Assembly (NCBI RefSeq): GCF_047300855.1
Contig: NZ_CP170197.1
Location: 2,852,001 to 2,916,000 of the forward strand
DNA: 64,000 nucleotides
Direction of reading: 5' to 3'
Source of the DNA: Sulfuriferula sp047300855
GTDB lineage: Bacteria; Pseudomonadota; Gammaproteobacteria; Burkholderiales; Sulfuriferulaceae
The position numbers and the translations under genes are program-made. Under the pieces are notes generated by a model. It saw only the letters and a program-made list of their open reading frames with translations. It made no database searches and was not told the origin of the DNA. The number at the start of each line of letters is the position of its first letter. Position 1 is the first letter of the stretch. Shown piece after piece: positions 1 through 8,246 of this stretch.

Positions 1-1
1 G

Positions 2-1990
2 AAATCGCTGCTTTCCAAATACACACAAGCCTTATTGTCCTTTAAACAGCAAAAATACTCAGAGGCGCGCGATGCCCTGCAGGAAGCATTGCAAATCGCT
101 CCAGATCACACCCCTACTCTGTTGCTATCAGGTGCCGTGAACTATGCACAAGGCTCGTACGAACAAGCCGCCAACCAACTCGAAAAAGTCCTCGAAAAAG
201 CACCCGGCAGCGCATATGCACGCAAACTGCTCGCTGCCACACAAGTCAAGCTCGGTCAGGACAACCTGGCGCTGGCCACCTTGCAGCCACTTCATCCGGA
301 TCAATCCAGCGACCCGCAGTTACTGGAACTTGTAGGTGGTATTTATTTGCACAACAAGGAATACACAAAAGCCAGTCAACTGCTGGAGAAAGCCGCTTCG
401 ATTGATCCAAAAAATGCTTCTATTCGTACCGGCTTGGGTGTGAGTCTCCTCGCGAGTGGCGAAACAGCGCGTGCCTTGGCCGACCTGGAATCCGCCGCTG
501 CGCTGGATACTGGCACAGGTACCGGTGCACGCACAGCAGACACACTGTTGATCATGACACTACTGCGCGAAAAACAATATGACCGCGCGTTGCTGGCCAT
601 CGCTGATCTGGACAAAAAACAACCCAACAATCCTCTCATCTACAATTTCCGCGGGGGTGCTTATGTAGGAAAAAAAGATCTAGATAAGGCGCGTAATAGT
701 TTCGAGCAGGCGCTGGCAATCAAACCAGATTTCTTCCCCGCCGCCGCCAATCTGGCGCAACTTGATCTGCAAGCGAATAACCCCGCCGCCGCACGCAATC
801 GTTTTGAGGGCATCCTCAAGGTAGACAAGAATAACTTGCAAGCCATGATGGCCTTGGCCGAACTGGCCTCCATCAACAAACAGGAAAAGGAATATGTCGA
901 TTGGCTGGAAAAAGCGGCCAAAGCACACCCAGAAGCTATCCCGCCCCGTGCCCTACTCGTCCAGTATTACCTGGCCAAAAAAGAACCCCAGAAAGCCTTG
1001 GCCCTCGCCAAAGAAGTGTCCAACGCCAACCCGGACAATCCCGAGGCACTTAATTTGCTGGGCACCACACAACTGGCCACCAATGATATAACCAGCGCCA
1101 TTACCACCTTCACTAAGCTGACGACAAAAGCCGAGCAATCGCCTGATGCCTATCTGCGTTTGGCCCTTGCCCAAATCGCCAATAAAAATATGACGGATGC
1201 TCGTGCTACCTTGCAGAAAGCCCTGCAACTTAAACCGGACCACCTGCAAACTTTGGACACGTTGCTCCGTCTGAATGTTACCGAAAACAAACTCGATGCT
1301 GCCTTGCAGATTGCCCGGCAAATTCAAACGCTGCACCCCGAATCACCGGTGGGTTACGACCGTGAAGCCGATATTCAGCTTGCCCAGAAACACCTGCCTC
1401 AAGCAATCAAGGCTTATGAGCAGGCGCTGACTAAGGGCGCCGGTTCAACCGGACTTATCAAGCTGTTGAGTGCCCAGTTTCAGGCTGGCAATGTTAAACC
1501 AGCCGAGACACGCCTAAACGATTGGCTCAAACAACACCCGGGTGACAATGCTGTACGCGCCTATGCCGCCTCGTACTATATGTTCCGCGGTCGGGATAAG
1601 GACGCCATTGCCCAATACCAAGAAATCCAGCGACAGGCCCCAAATAACGTCGTCGTTCTCAACAACCTCGCCAGCCTATATCAGCGCGAGAACGACAGCC
1701 GCGCCCGGGCAACCGCCGAGCAGGCCCTGAAACTCGCCCCTGACAACGCGGCCGTTCAGGACACACTGGGCTGGATACTTGTGCAACAGGGGCAAGCGCC
1801 ACAGGGCTTGGGACTTCTGCGCAAGGCCATACAGACCTCCAAAACTGCCTCCATACGCTACCACTATGCCGTCGCTTTGGCCCGCACCGGAGATAAGCCA
1901 CAAGCTCGGAAAGAACTCGAGAAACTGCTCGTCGATGCCCCGAAATTCCCCGAGGCAGAGGCTGCCAGGACCCTACTCAAGAGCCTCTGA
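2..1990 (+). CDS. prsT: PEP-CTERM system TPR-repeat protein PrsT, 5'-truncated by window edge
   Basis: The frame is open from base 2 with no stop, so the true start and the expected lipoprotein signal lie outside the window; a TTG at 35 is only an internal codon. About 660 residues are visible and consist almost wholly of tandem ~34-residue tetratricopeptide repeats, with the usual small and aromatic residues and phrases such as ALQIAPDHTPTLLL and ALAIKPDFFPAAANLA. TPR arrays are protein-protein scaffolds. The repeat style, and the PEP-CTERM substrate gene next door, match PrsT, the large TPR protein found with exosortase and exopolysaccharide loci. That role is known from genomic context, not biochemistry. 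The gene converges on the minus-strand PEP-CTERM gene. It could be another secreted TPR protein. Confidence 0.75.
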   Translation, partial: KSLLSKYTQALLSFKQQKYSEARDALQEALQIAPDHTPTLLLSGAVNYAQGSYEQAANQLEKVLEKAPGSAYARKLLAATQVKLGQDNLALATLQPLHPDQSSDPQLLELVGGIYLHNKEYTKASQLLEKAASIDPKNASIRTGLGVSLLASGETARALADLESAAALDTGTGTGARTADTLLIMTLLREKQYDRALLAIADLDKKQPNNPLIYNFRGGAYVGKKDLDKARNSFEQALAIKPDFFPAAANLAQLDLQANNPAAARNRFEGILKVDKNNLQAMMALAELASINKQEKEYVDWLEKAAKAHPEAIPPRALLVQYYLAKKEPQKALALAKEVSNANPDNPEALNLLGTTQLATNDITSAITTFTKLTTKAEQSPDAYLRLALAQIANKNMTDARATLQKALQLKPDHLQTLDTLLRLNVTENKLDAALQIARQIQTLHPESPVGYDREADIQLAQKHLPQAIKAYEQALTKGAGSTGLIKLLSAQFQAGNVKPAETRLNDWLKQHPGDNAVRAYAASYYMFRGRDKDAIAQYQEIQRQAPNNVVVLNNLASLYQRENDSRARATAEQALKLAPDNAAVQDTLGWILVQQGQAPQGLGLLRKAIQTSKTASIRYHYAVALARTGDKPQARKELEKLLVDAPKFPEAEAARTLLKSL

Positions 1991-2297
1991 AGCAGTTAGA
2001 TTCCACATCTAAGTCAGTTCAAATAGATCGGCCATCCATGCTACGCGATGGAAGAAATTGCACAGTGGGGCAAAGCATGGATGGTGTCAGGCAGCTGCGT
2101 CACATCAGGGATTCGCCCAAGAAACGACGACTGACAAGGCGGCTGTCGGTCAATACCTTGCACGTTTGGCACTCAATCTTCATTTCTGGGTGTGTGGGGG
2201 TTTCTGGCAGATTCCTGAGCCAGTAGCGCCTCAGCGCTGACTTGGTAGGCTGTATATCCTGATGCCGCGTCAATATGTACTGTGTTGAGGCACCAAT
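1991..2297. other. Intergenic stretch without a recognisable gene
   Basis: About 300 bases between the prsT stop and the terminator of the PEP-CTERM gene. Short open frames of about 60 codons exist on both strands, but none has a convincing ribosome binding site, a recognisable motif or typical composition. It may be decayed sequence. Confidence 0.4.
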
Positions 2298-2327
2298 AAA
2301 AAAAGCCCCAGGTCTCTCTGGGGCTTT
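2298..2327 (-). terminator. Rho-independent terminator of the PEP-CTERM gene
   Basis: A perfect 10-bp stem (arms 2302-2311 and 2318-2327, GCCCC/GGGGC core) with a 6-nt loop is followed on the minus strand by a run of U residues (A-run 2298-2304 on the plus strand). It lies about 55 bases past the stop of the minus-strand PEP-CTERM gene. Confidence 0.85.
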
Positions 2328-2381
2328 AAATATTTTGCTGGGAAAAAGCTATTTGTTCATGCCTCCGTTCCCTGACGTCAC

Positions 2382-3200
2382 TTATTTCTTGGCGCGACGA
2401 CGGCTGGCAAAACCCATTCCCACCAAACCAATACCCAGCAAGGCAAGCGAAGCGGGCTCGGGTACCGTGGTCAGGTATGCATCACCATTGGAGTTGACCA
2501 CGAAACTCGCACAGCTCGCACCACCGTCAAAGCTACATGTACCTGTGCCGGTAACTGCCGCGACTGAGTTATTCGTTTGAGCCTCAAACAGGATTTTGTT
2601 CAGGTCAAGGGCAGTGCCCGTGCTATCTTTAAGCTGGAAGCCGTTTAACAGGCTGGTCAGGATAATGTCAGAAACCGATTGACCATTCTTTCCAGCAAAG
2701 CCCGTGGTGCCATTCAAATTGCCGCCAATACCGTTGAGAATGCCGGTTGCTTGGGGGCTGAAGGGGCTATTGTAGAGTTGCGCACCGAAGCTCCCGCTGT
2801 CGAACACAAAGTTGAAGCTGCCATCAGCATTCAAACTAGTCACATGCCCCATGACATTCGTGAAGTTGAACTGGAGCTGATCGGCGGCGGCCAAAAGTAA
2901 TAACGGCGATGTAGGAGAAACATAATCACCCGAACCAACTACATTATTCTGTACATATGAAATGTTGTAGATAGAACCCGTCTCCGCAAACCTTGCACCG
3001 ACAAAGACGGAACCAGTACCGTTCACTTCCTGCTCAATCGCCGAGCTGCCGCCCGTTAGTGATAGGCGCCCGATGTTGGCGTAGGTATCGCCATTAATAA
3101 CCATTTGCCATGCATCAAGTACTGCTGCTTGCGCAGGTACTGTGAATGCCGAGAACAGCCCCGCCGCCGCAACACTTAAAACAATTTTTTTGAGTTTCAT
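2382..3200 (-). CDS. PEP-CTERM sorting domain protein
   Basis: A secreted 272-residue protein. Residues 1-26 form a signal peptide (basic MKLKK, hydrophobic core, AQAA cleavage region). The body is rich in Gly, Asn, Ser and Thr, typical of exported beta-rich surface proteins. The C-terminus from residue 246 is a canonical PEP-CTERM signal: the VPEP motif, a hydrophobic helix, then the basic tail RRRAKK. Exosortase is expected to cut at PEP during export to the surface or exopolysaccharide matrix; no exosortase is in this window. A cysteine pair (TCSFDGGASC) precedes the sorting signal. The start has a good ribosome binding site (AGGAG). A sigma-54 type promoter lies upstream and a strong terminator downstream, so the gene is monocistronic. 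The specific role is unknown. Confidence 0.9.
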   Translation of the reverse strand: MKLKKIVLSVAAAGLFSAFTVPAQAAVLDAWQMVINGDTYANIGRLSLTGGSSAIEQEVNGTGSVFVGARFAETGSIYNISYVQNNVVGSGDYVSPTSPLLLLAAADQLQFNFTNVMGHVTSLNADGSFNFVFDSGSFGAQLYNSPFSPQATGILNGIGGNLNGTTGFAGKNGQSVSDIILTSLLNGFQLKDSTGTALDLNKILFEAQTNNSVAAVTGTGTCSFDGGASCASFVVNSNGDAYLTTVPEPASLALLGIGLVGMGFASRRRAKK

Positions 3201-3225
3201 AATAATCTCCTGAACATATAATTAC

Positions 3226-3257
3226 TGGCAAAGTTGCCAATATTGTTGATTTGGCAA
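3226..3257. repeat. Three alternating TGGCAA/TTGCCA half-sites in the PEP-CTERM gene leader
   Basis: TGGCAA (3226-3231), TTGCCAA (3234-3240) and TTGGCAA (3251-3257) alternate in orientation. The middle arm can pair with either neighbour, giving two mutually exclusive hairpins or two overlapping dyads. They lie between the predicted sigma-54 promoter and the start codon. Seen directly; function is inferred. Confidence 0.5.
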
Positions 3258-3266
3258 GATAGCATA

Positions 3267-3282
3267 AGCATGGTCTGTGCCA
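3267..3282 (-). promoter_or_regulatory. Sigma-54 (RpoN) type promoter of the PEP-CTERM gene
   Basis: On the minus strand the sequence reads TGGCACAGACCATGCT. It has the GG-N10-GC spacing of RpoN promoters and matches 10 of 12 defined positions of TGGCACG-N4-TTGCW. The predicted transcription start is near 3256, giving a leader of about 55 nt. PEP-CTERM genes are thought to be regulated by the PrsK/PrsR pair, in which PrsR is a sigma-54 activator. Confidence 0.7.
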
Positions 3283-3380
3283 ATTATTATATTTTCATAA
3301 TAATCATAGTGTTATAAAAAATACAGTCAATTTCCTTGTATTGCGTGTAAAAAAAACCGACATCTGAACACGCAATTACT

Positions 3381-4490
3381 TTAGTCAATAGAACCCAACC
3401 TTTCATGAGTCCCCTCACCCACCAGTAACTCCTCCACTCCCTTACGCGTCGATCTCGCCCAAGGCCTAGGCCCCGCCCCGGTTCGTCCCATGAAGAACAC
3501 CCGCTCGACCTGCCCGGCTCCGAGCAAGCAACCCAAGCGTTCATTCAACCGCTTCACCTGCGCCAACGCGGCTTGCGTCCGGGTAAAAGTCAAGCCCTGG
3601 CGGTGGTAGCGTGTAAAGATCACCGGCGTCATCTCCGGCTGGATCAACCAGCCTAGGCGGGTCGCAGTCAGCCAGAAGCGCTGCATGGCGCGGCCGGCGG
3701 CGATGTAGTCATCCACGGAAATGAGCGGCGCGGGGGCAATCAGAGCGAAGTGGGCGCCACAGCGCAAGCCGGGAAGCAGGTCCATCTGCAGCCGAGGCGG
3801 CAGGTGTCCCAAAAGATAGGTGTTAAAAAAACCGACACGCCCCCAACTGACCATGGCCCAGCGCATGAAGCGTGCGGTCAGCGGGTCTACGCCAACCGCC
3901 TGGCCCGGAACCTTGTCGGTGCTGAATTGGGCGTCCCATTCGATGATGGACTTGTGCACCGCGTAGGCTTCGGGGATGGTGAGGCGCACCTTGGCGTTGT
4001 CGAACATAAACTTGGCCAGGCGCCAACGCTGGGCCAAGCCTTCGTACCAGACCACGGAATAGCCCTCAGGTAAGGAACCGGAGAGGGCCTGTTTTTGCTC
4101 GGCGCTCAGGGGCCGGGTGGACATGGGGCGGCGCTGGACCACGCGCGCTTCAATGCAGGGCAGCAGGGGATCGGGCGTCATGCCCGCTTCTGGCCGGAAG
4201 CGTACATCGAACAGCAAGTGGGTTTCCGGCGTGTCGGGCCGACGCTGGATGGTGGCTGAGCGCCCCGTAGCGCTGGCGGCGATGACCATGGTTTCCAGCA
4301 GCGCACCGATGGCCAGCTGGCTGGCGTGACCATCCAGGTCATAAACCACATGGTCGCGGGTATCGAGACCGTGTACCAGAATGTGTTCGTCGCCGAGAAT
4401 CTCGAAACGCCACGGTTGCGTATTGTCGCCGCTGGGTGCCCAGCGCGCCAGATCCAGGATGCGTTCGAGGTGTTGCGCAATGGCATTCAT
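3381..4490 (-). CDS. Nitroreductase-family protein of a FeeM-ThiF-nitroreductase cassette
   Basis: A 369-residue protein with the nitroreductase/FMN fold. The N-terminal RWAPSGDNTQPWRF segment (residues 15-30 region) is the flavin-binding signature of the subgroup found beside ThiF domains, and a long C-terminal half follows with the segment VFFMGRTGAGPRPWAR. The open frame extends upstream to 4823, but that part is a shadow of thiF. The ATG at 4490 starts one base after the thiF stop, so the two are translationally coupled. Mycobacterial Rv1355c/MoeY-type proteins fuse a ThiF and a nitroreductase domain, which supports a joint function. Substrate unknown; likely a flavin-dependent redox step on the product made by its neighbours. 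Confidence 0.75.
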   Translation of the reverse strand: MNAIAQHLERILDLARWAPSGDNTQPWRFEILGDEHILVHGLDTRDHVVYDLDGHASQLAIGALLETMVIAASATGRSATIQRRPDTPETHLLFDVRFRPEAGMTPDPLLPCIEARVVQRRPMSTRPLSAEQKQALSGSLPEGYSVVWYEGLAQRWRLAKFMFDNAKVRLTIPEAYAVHKSIIEWDAQFSTDKVPGQAVGVDPLTARFMRWAMVSWGRVGFFNTYLLGHLPPRLQMDLLPGLRCGAHFALIAPAPLISVDDYIAAGRAMQRFWLTATRLGWLIQPEMTPVIFTRYHRQGLTFTRTQAALAQVKRLNERLGCLLGAGQVERVFFMGRTGAGPRPWARSTRKGVEELLVGEGTHERLGSID

Positions 4491-4491
4491 C

Positions 4492-5349
4492 CTAGATTCC
4501 CAGTTGATGACGGGCGATGGCAATGGCCAGCCGGTTAAAAGGATGGCGATTGCCGCCTGGCCGCCAGGTATGCGCCAGCTTGTTGCGGTAGCCATCGAAC
4601 TGGATGCCGTGGGGTGCCGCCCAGACCTTGCCGCGTCCGAGCAATATCTTGAGGGCTTCAGTGGCAGCCACGCCGGCACAGAGCTGGCAGGCCATGATGG
4701 TGGAGGGACCGCGACGTTCCTTGAGATTGACACGGGTCTTGTCCGCCAGGTAATGGCGGTGCAGCAGGGCAGGGGCAAGGCCGACCAGAAAACGCAAGGC
4801 TTTTTCCAGTTCAGGCCGGCCATCCAGTTGGAAGTAGTCTTCGAAGCTCATGCCGCCGGGCAGGAAGTTGAGCAGCGCGGCGCTCATGCCGAGGGGGGCG
4901 ACGGTGACCGCCGGGATGCCGTGTTGGGCGCAATGGGCAAAAACCCGCTCGCGCGCATCGAAAGCGAAGAAGTCGAGGCCGTCGATATAGAGATCCACGT
5001 CCTGAAAGAAAGCCTGGAGATTGCCCTCGTTCACGCCTTGCGGGTAAATGGCCAGGTCGGATTCGGGGTTGATGTCTCGCACCATTTCGGCCAGGACTTC
5101 AACTTTTGGGCGTTCCAGGCTGCTCATGCCGGCGCCGGTCTGACGATTGAAGTTGGCAAGCTCGAATGTGTCGAGGTCGGCTATATTGAACTTCTCTATT
5201 CCTAGACGAGCAAGGGTCAACAGATGGAAACCACCAACCCCTCCCATGCCGGCAATAGCCACGCGCTTGTGCCGCAGACGCTGCTGTTCATCAAGAGTAA
5301 GCCAGCCGATATTGCGTGAAAATGCAGTTTGATAGGAGAAACCGGACAT
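4492..5349 (-). CDS. ThiF/E1-like adenylyltransferase
   Basis: A 285-residue Rossmann-type activating enzyme of the ThiF/MoeB/E1 superfamily. The nucleotide-binding loop GMGGVGG is at residues 34-40, followed by the acidic DLDTFELANFNRQ segment that normally contacts ATP and Mg. E1-like enzymes adenylate a carboxyl group. It has only one CxxC pair (CQLC), so the four-cysteine zinc site of MoeB/ThiF appears incomplete, which argues against an ordinary thiamine or molybdopterin role. I prefer ATG 5349 (MSGFSYQ), where the family homology begins, over the in-frame ATG at 5466, which would overlap the upstream gene. Middle gene of a three-gene minus-strand unit. Substrate not predictable. Confidence 0.75.
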   Translation of the reverse strand: MSGFSYQTAFSRNIGWLTLDEQQRLRHKRVAIAGMGGVGGFHLLTLARLGIEKFNIADLDTFELANFNRQTGAGMSSLERPKVEVLAEMVRDINPESDLAIYPQGVNEGNLQAFFQDVDLYIDGLDFFAFDARERVFAHCAQHGIPAVTVAPLGMSAALLNFLPGGMSFEDYFQLDGRPELEKALRFLVGLAPALLHRHYLADKTRVNLKERRGPSTIMACQLCAGVAATEALKILLGRGKVWAAPHGIQFDGYRNKLAHTWRPGGNRHPFNRLAIAIARHQLGI

Positions 5350-5401
5350 AGCCAGAACCCGTTGGGTAACAGGGGGAGTATAAAGCGCGCCCGTCCGGGT
5401 G

Positions 5402-6178
5402 TCAGCTATGGGTTCCGTGCAGCAGGCGCTGGGTGATTCCCTCTTCATCCTGCTGTGAAAATCCATACGGGTACAAGGATTTTTCGCCTGGCGGCTTGTG
5501 CGTCAACCCCCCCAGCTCTTCGATCTGCTGCCTGGCATAGGACAAATCCAGGCGCAACAGCACTGCCGGTGCATTGACGCGACTGCATAGGCGCTCCTCG
5601 CCCAACAGCTCAAAGCCCAACATGCGCCGATAAAATCCCACATGACGAGGATTCACCTCGATCACAAAATCAGTTCCATGATGGATATTATGACCATAGA
5701 TGAAGGAGATATGAAACAGCGCAGCGAGAACGGGCTTGGAACCCAGGCCCTCATCCAAGGCAAGCTTGATGATTTCGCATACACGCCGTCCTTGGGCGCG
5801 CAGACTATCCACTTCCGGTTTGTAAAGCTCATCCACCAGCAATCCAACCGGGGAATCCAGGCCCAAGGTGAGCGTCCCTACAATCTTATCTTTATCGAAT
5901 GCAAGTAGCGTGATGCGATTCGGGTCATGGCCGATCTCGCTGGTTTGATAACCACGCCAGGAATACATTTTTTGAATTAACAGGCTGGCTGATTGGACTC
6001 TATCCTCGCTGGCCGCCAACCGAATCTTGAATTTTTGCTGTTCAAGCGCGACATTTTGTGTGCTAACTTGCTCACCGCTTTGCGGAATGCACAATTCCCT
6101 CAGCTTATGGGGGGACTGAAACTCCACAATGGTCTTGGACCACTCGTCTGCCGGTTTTCTGCGTTGAATAGTCATCAT
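5402..6178 (-). CDS. FeeM-like N-acyl amino acid synthase (GNAT fold)
   Basis: About 258 residues with the FeeM/autoinducer-synthase-like acyltransferase fold. The core includes KIRLAASEDRVQSASLL, ITLLAFDKDKIVGTLTL (the beta4 segment that binds the acyl donor), CEIIKLALDE, and VEVNPRHVGFYRRMLGF near the C-terminus. The last block is the typical FeeM-family signature. Such enzymes transfer a fatty acyl group, usually from acyl-ACP, to an amino acid. Related acyltransferases accompany PEP-CTERM/exosortase systems. The ATG at 6178 is preferred because AGGT lies just upstream; an in-frame GTG at 6199 is possible. First gene of the cassette with the ThiF and nitroreductase genes, 52 bases before thiF. 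Product unknown. Confidence 0.75.
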   Translation of the reverse strand: MMTIQRRKPADEWSKTIVEFQSPHKLRELCIPQSGEQVSTQNVALEQQKFKIRLAASEDRVQSASLLIQKMYSWRGYQTSEIGHDPNRITLLAFDKDKIVGTLTLGLDSPVGLLVDELYKPEVDSLRAQGRRVCEIIKLALDEGLGSKPVLAALFHISFIYGHNIHHGTDFVIEVNPRHVGFYRRMLGFELLGEERLCSRVNAPAVLLRLDLSYARQQIEELGGLTHKPPGEKSLYPYGFSQQDEEGITQRLLHGTHS

Positions 6179-6353
6179 TTTACTACCTGTGAGACCCACT
6201 ACAAATTAACGAGACACCGATTAATTACAGATGCTTATTGAATTTAACGGATAAAACAGCAGACAGTTTAGAAAAAAACAAATCTCAAGAAACGGAAGTT
6301 GCAGATTGTTGGCCCCGACGTGACCTGTACATAACTCCATAAGTTTCTTCTAT

Positions 6354-7370
6354 TTATATTTGAGCCTGTTTGAGCCACTCTGCCGCATCCAGAGCAGAAT
6401 ATGTAAGGATACCGTCAGCTCCGGCACGCTTGAAGCATAGCAGAGATTCCAATACGCATTTCTTTTCATCCAACCAGCCATTGGCGGCCGCAGCCTTGAG
6501 CATGGCGTATTCGCCGCTTACCTGATAAGCGTAGGTCGGTACACCAAAAGTATCTTTTACCCGCCGCAAGATATCGAGATATGGCATGCCAGGCTTGACC
6601 ATGACCATATCTGCGCCTTCCTCTATGTCCTGCGCTACTTCACGCAGCGCCTCGTCACTGTTGGCGGGATCCATCTGGTAGGTTTCCTTGCTGCTCGCAC
6701 CCAGATTGGCTGTGGACCCCACTGCGTCGCGGAATGGCCCATAAAAATTGGAGGCATATTTGGCCGCATACGCCAGAATTCGCGTGTGGATATAGCCTGC
6801 GGCATCCAGCGCCTGGCGTATGGCGCCTACACGCCCATCCATCATGTCCGATGGTGCCACCACGTCGGCGCCAGCTTCGGCATGAGCCAACGCTTGTTGC
6901 ACCAGCACATCGATCGTCGCATCATTCATCACATAACCCTGGGCATCGATCAGGCCGTCCTGCCCATGGCTGGTATAGGGATCGAGCGCGATGTCGGTAA
7001 TGACGCCCAATCCCGGAAATCTTTGTTTGAGCGCACGCACGGTGCACGGTACCAGACCGCCAGGATTAAATGCCTCCTCCGCGCCCAATGTTTTCAATCC
7101 GGGTTCGATAACCGGGAACAGAGCAATTGCCGGGATGCCCAGGTTGACGCATTGCGCAGCAACCTCCAGCAGCAAATCCAGAGAAACCCGGTTCACCCCC
7201 GGCATCGAACTGATAGTCTCGCTTCGACCCGCGCCATCCAGCACAAAAACCGGGTAGATTAGGTCATCCGCCGAGAGCCGGTTTTCACGCATTAATCGCC
7301 GTGAGAAATCGTCTCGGCGCATGCGCCGCATCCGCGTCTTCGGATACTTACTTCCTGCATTAATAATCAT
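6354..7370 (-). CDS. hemB: Delta-aminolevulinic acid dehydratase (porphobilinogen synthase)
   Basis: Condenses two 5-aminolevulinate molecules into porphobilinogen in the cytoplasm, the second committed step of heme synthesis. 338 residues from ATG 7370; a TTG 9 bases upstream is less likely. The two Schiff-base lysines are visible at about K204 (YAAKYASNF) and K259 (MVKPGMPY). The metal loop reads TDIALDPYTSHGQDG: the three zinc cysteines of E. coli HemB are replaced by Ala128, Asp130 and Asp138, the Mg-type arrangement seen in Pseudomonas and plants. hemL, hemA and hemF are elsewhere in the window. Confidence 0.97.
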   Translation of the reverse strand: MIINAGSKYPKTRMRRMRRDDFSRRLMRENRLSADDLIYPVFVLDGAGRSETISSMPGVNRVSLDLLLEVAAQCVNLGIPAIALFPVIEPGLKTLGAEEAFNPGGLVPCTVRALKQRFPGLGVITDIALDPYTSHGQDGLIDAQGYVMNDATIDVLVQQALAHAEAGADVVAPSDMMDGRVGAIRQALDAAGYIHTRILAYAAKYASNFYGPFRDAVGSTANLGASSKETYQMDPANSDEALREVAQDIEEGADMVMVKPGMPYLDILRRVKDTFGVPTYAYQVSGEYAMLKAAAANGWLDEKKCVLESLLCFKRAGADGILTYSALDAAEWLKQAQI

Positions 7371-7431
7371 ATTAATCAATTATTTGATAAAGAGTTTAAA
7401 AAAAAATGAACTTCTTTATTAACGAGCCATC

Positions 7432-8157
7432 TTATCTTGCAGACGGCTCGCTGCCGTCTCCCGCTTCTCCTCCCTGAGCGGGCGCCTCGACACCAGTTGA
7501 GGCTTTTTTGGCCCCGGTTTTACTCCCCTTTAACCGGGGCTCTTTTATGCCCGCTATTTTTGTGTCAATACCAAGCCATCTGGCAAACACCTCTCCCGCT
7601 TCATCCATGCCAAGACGTTTTGGACTTGAAAACAGCTGCGCTGTGTAGAGCGGCGACAAGGCGGCAAGTTCCTTGCTCACAAAACGTAAAGTACTCAAGG
7701 AATCACTGCGATTCAACTTGTCGCTTTTGGTCAGCAAGCAGTGCACTGGTTTGCCGGTGGGCAAAAACCATTCCAGCATCTGCCGATCCAGGTCGGTCAT
7801 CGGATGACGAGAATCCATAATCAGGATCAGGCCTGCAAGCTGTTCACGCTGTGCCAGATATTGCGCCAGCAACTCACGCCAATGATCTTTAATGGCTCCT
7901 GGCACTTTGGCATAGCCGTAGCCGGGCAAATCCACCAAAAAACGATTCTGCCCCAGACTGAAATAATTGATGTGTTGTGTTCGGCCCGGGGTTTTGCTGA
8001 CGAAAGCCAGTCGAGTCCGGTTAGCCAGCGTATTGATTGCGCTGGACTTACCGGCATTTGAGCGCCCGGCAAAAGCCACCTCAATGGCGCTTTCGGGAGG
8101 CAAGTCGCGTAAATGATTTACCGTGGTGTAAAACTCTGCTTGCTGAAATAGATTCAT
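7432..8157 (-). CDS. engB: Ribosome biogenesis GTPase EngB/YihA (YsxC)
   Basis: Essential-type small GTPase that helps large-subunit assembly. 241 residues. Visible G motifs: G1 GRSNAGKSS (31-39), switch TPGRTQ, G3 DLPGYG (76-81), G4 LTKSDK (142-147). The catalytic core ends near residue 200; the last 40 residues are a low-complexity Lys/Gly/Ala/Glu tail that most relatives lack. The bases encoding that tail contain a terminator-like hairpin (7511-7546). Divergent from cytochrome c4, with 89 bases between the start codons. Confidence 0.95.
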   Translation of the reverse strand: MNLFQQAEFYTTVNHLRDLPPESAIEVAFAGRSNAGKSSAINTLANRTRLAFVSKTPGRTQHINYFSLGQNRFLVDLPGYGYAKVPGAIKDHWRELLAQYLAQREQLAGLILIMDSRHPMTDLDRQMLEWFLPTGKPVHCLLTKSDKLNRSDSLSTLRFVSKELAALSPLYTAQLFSSPKRLGMDEAGEVFARWLGIDTKIAGIKEPRLKGSKTGAKKASTGVEAPAQGGEAGDGSEPSAR

Positions 8158-8246
8158 GTATAGGTATTCCGGGAACTGGCGTCGAAACCAAAACGCAGCT
8201 AAAATATTAGCTTTTTAGAATGTTACGGTAAGAGGAACTCACTAAA

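Noticed and set aside
4491..4823. N-terminal extension of the nitroreductase frame up to 4823
   Set aside because: The extension lies within thiF in another frame and reads as nonsense; the ATG at 4490 begins the family homology.
6299..6315. Possible third sigma-54 site upstream of the FeeM-like gene (minus strand)
   Set aside because: GG-N10-GC spacing is present but only about 7 of 12 consensus positions match, and it is over 100 bases from the start codon.
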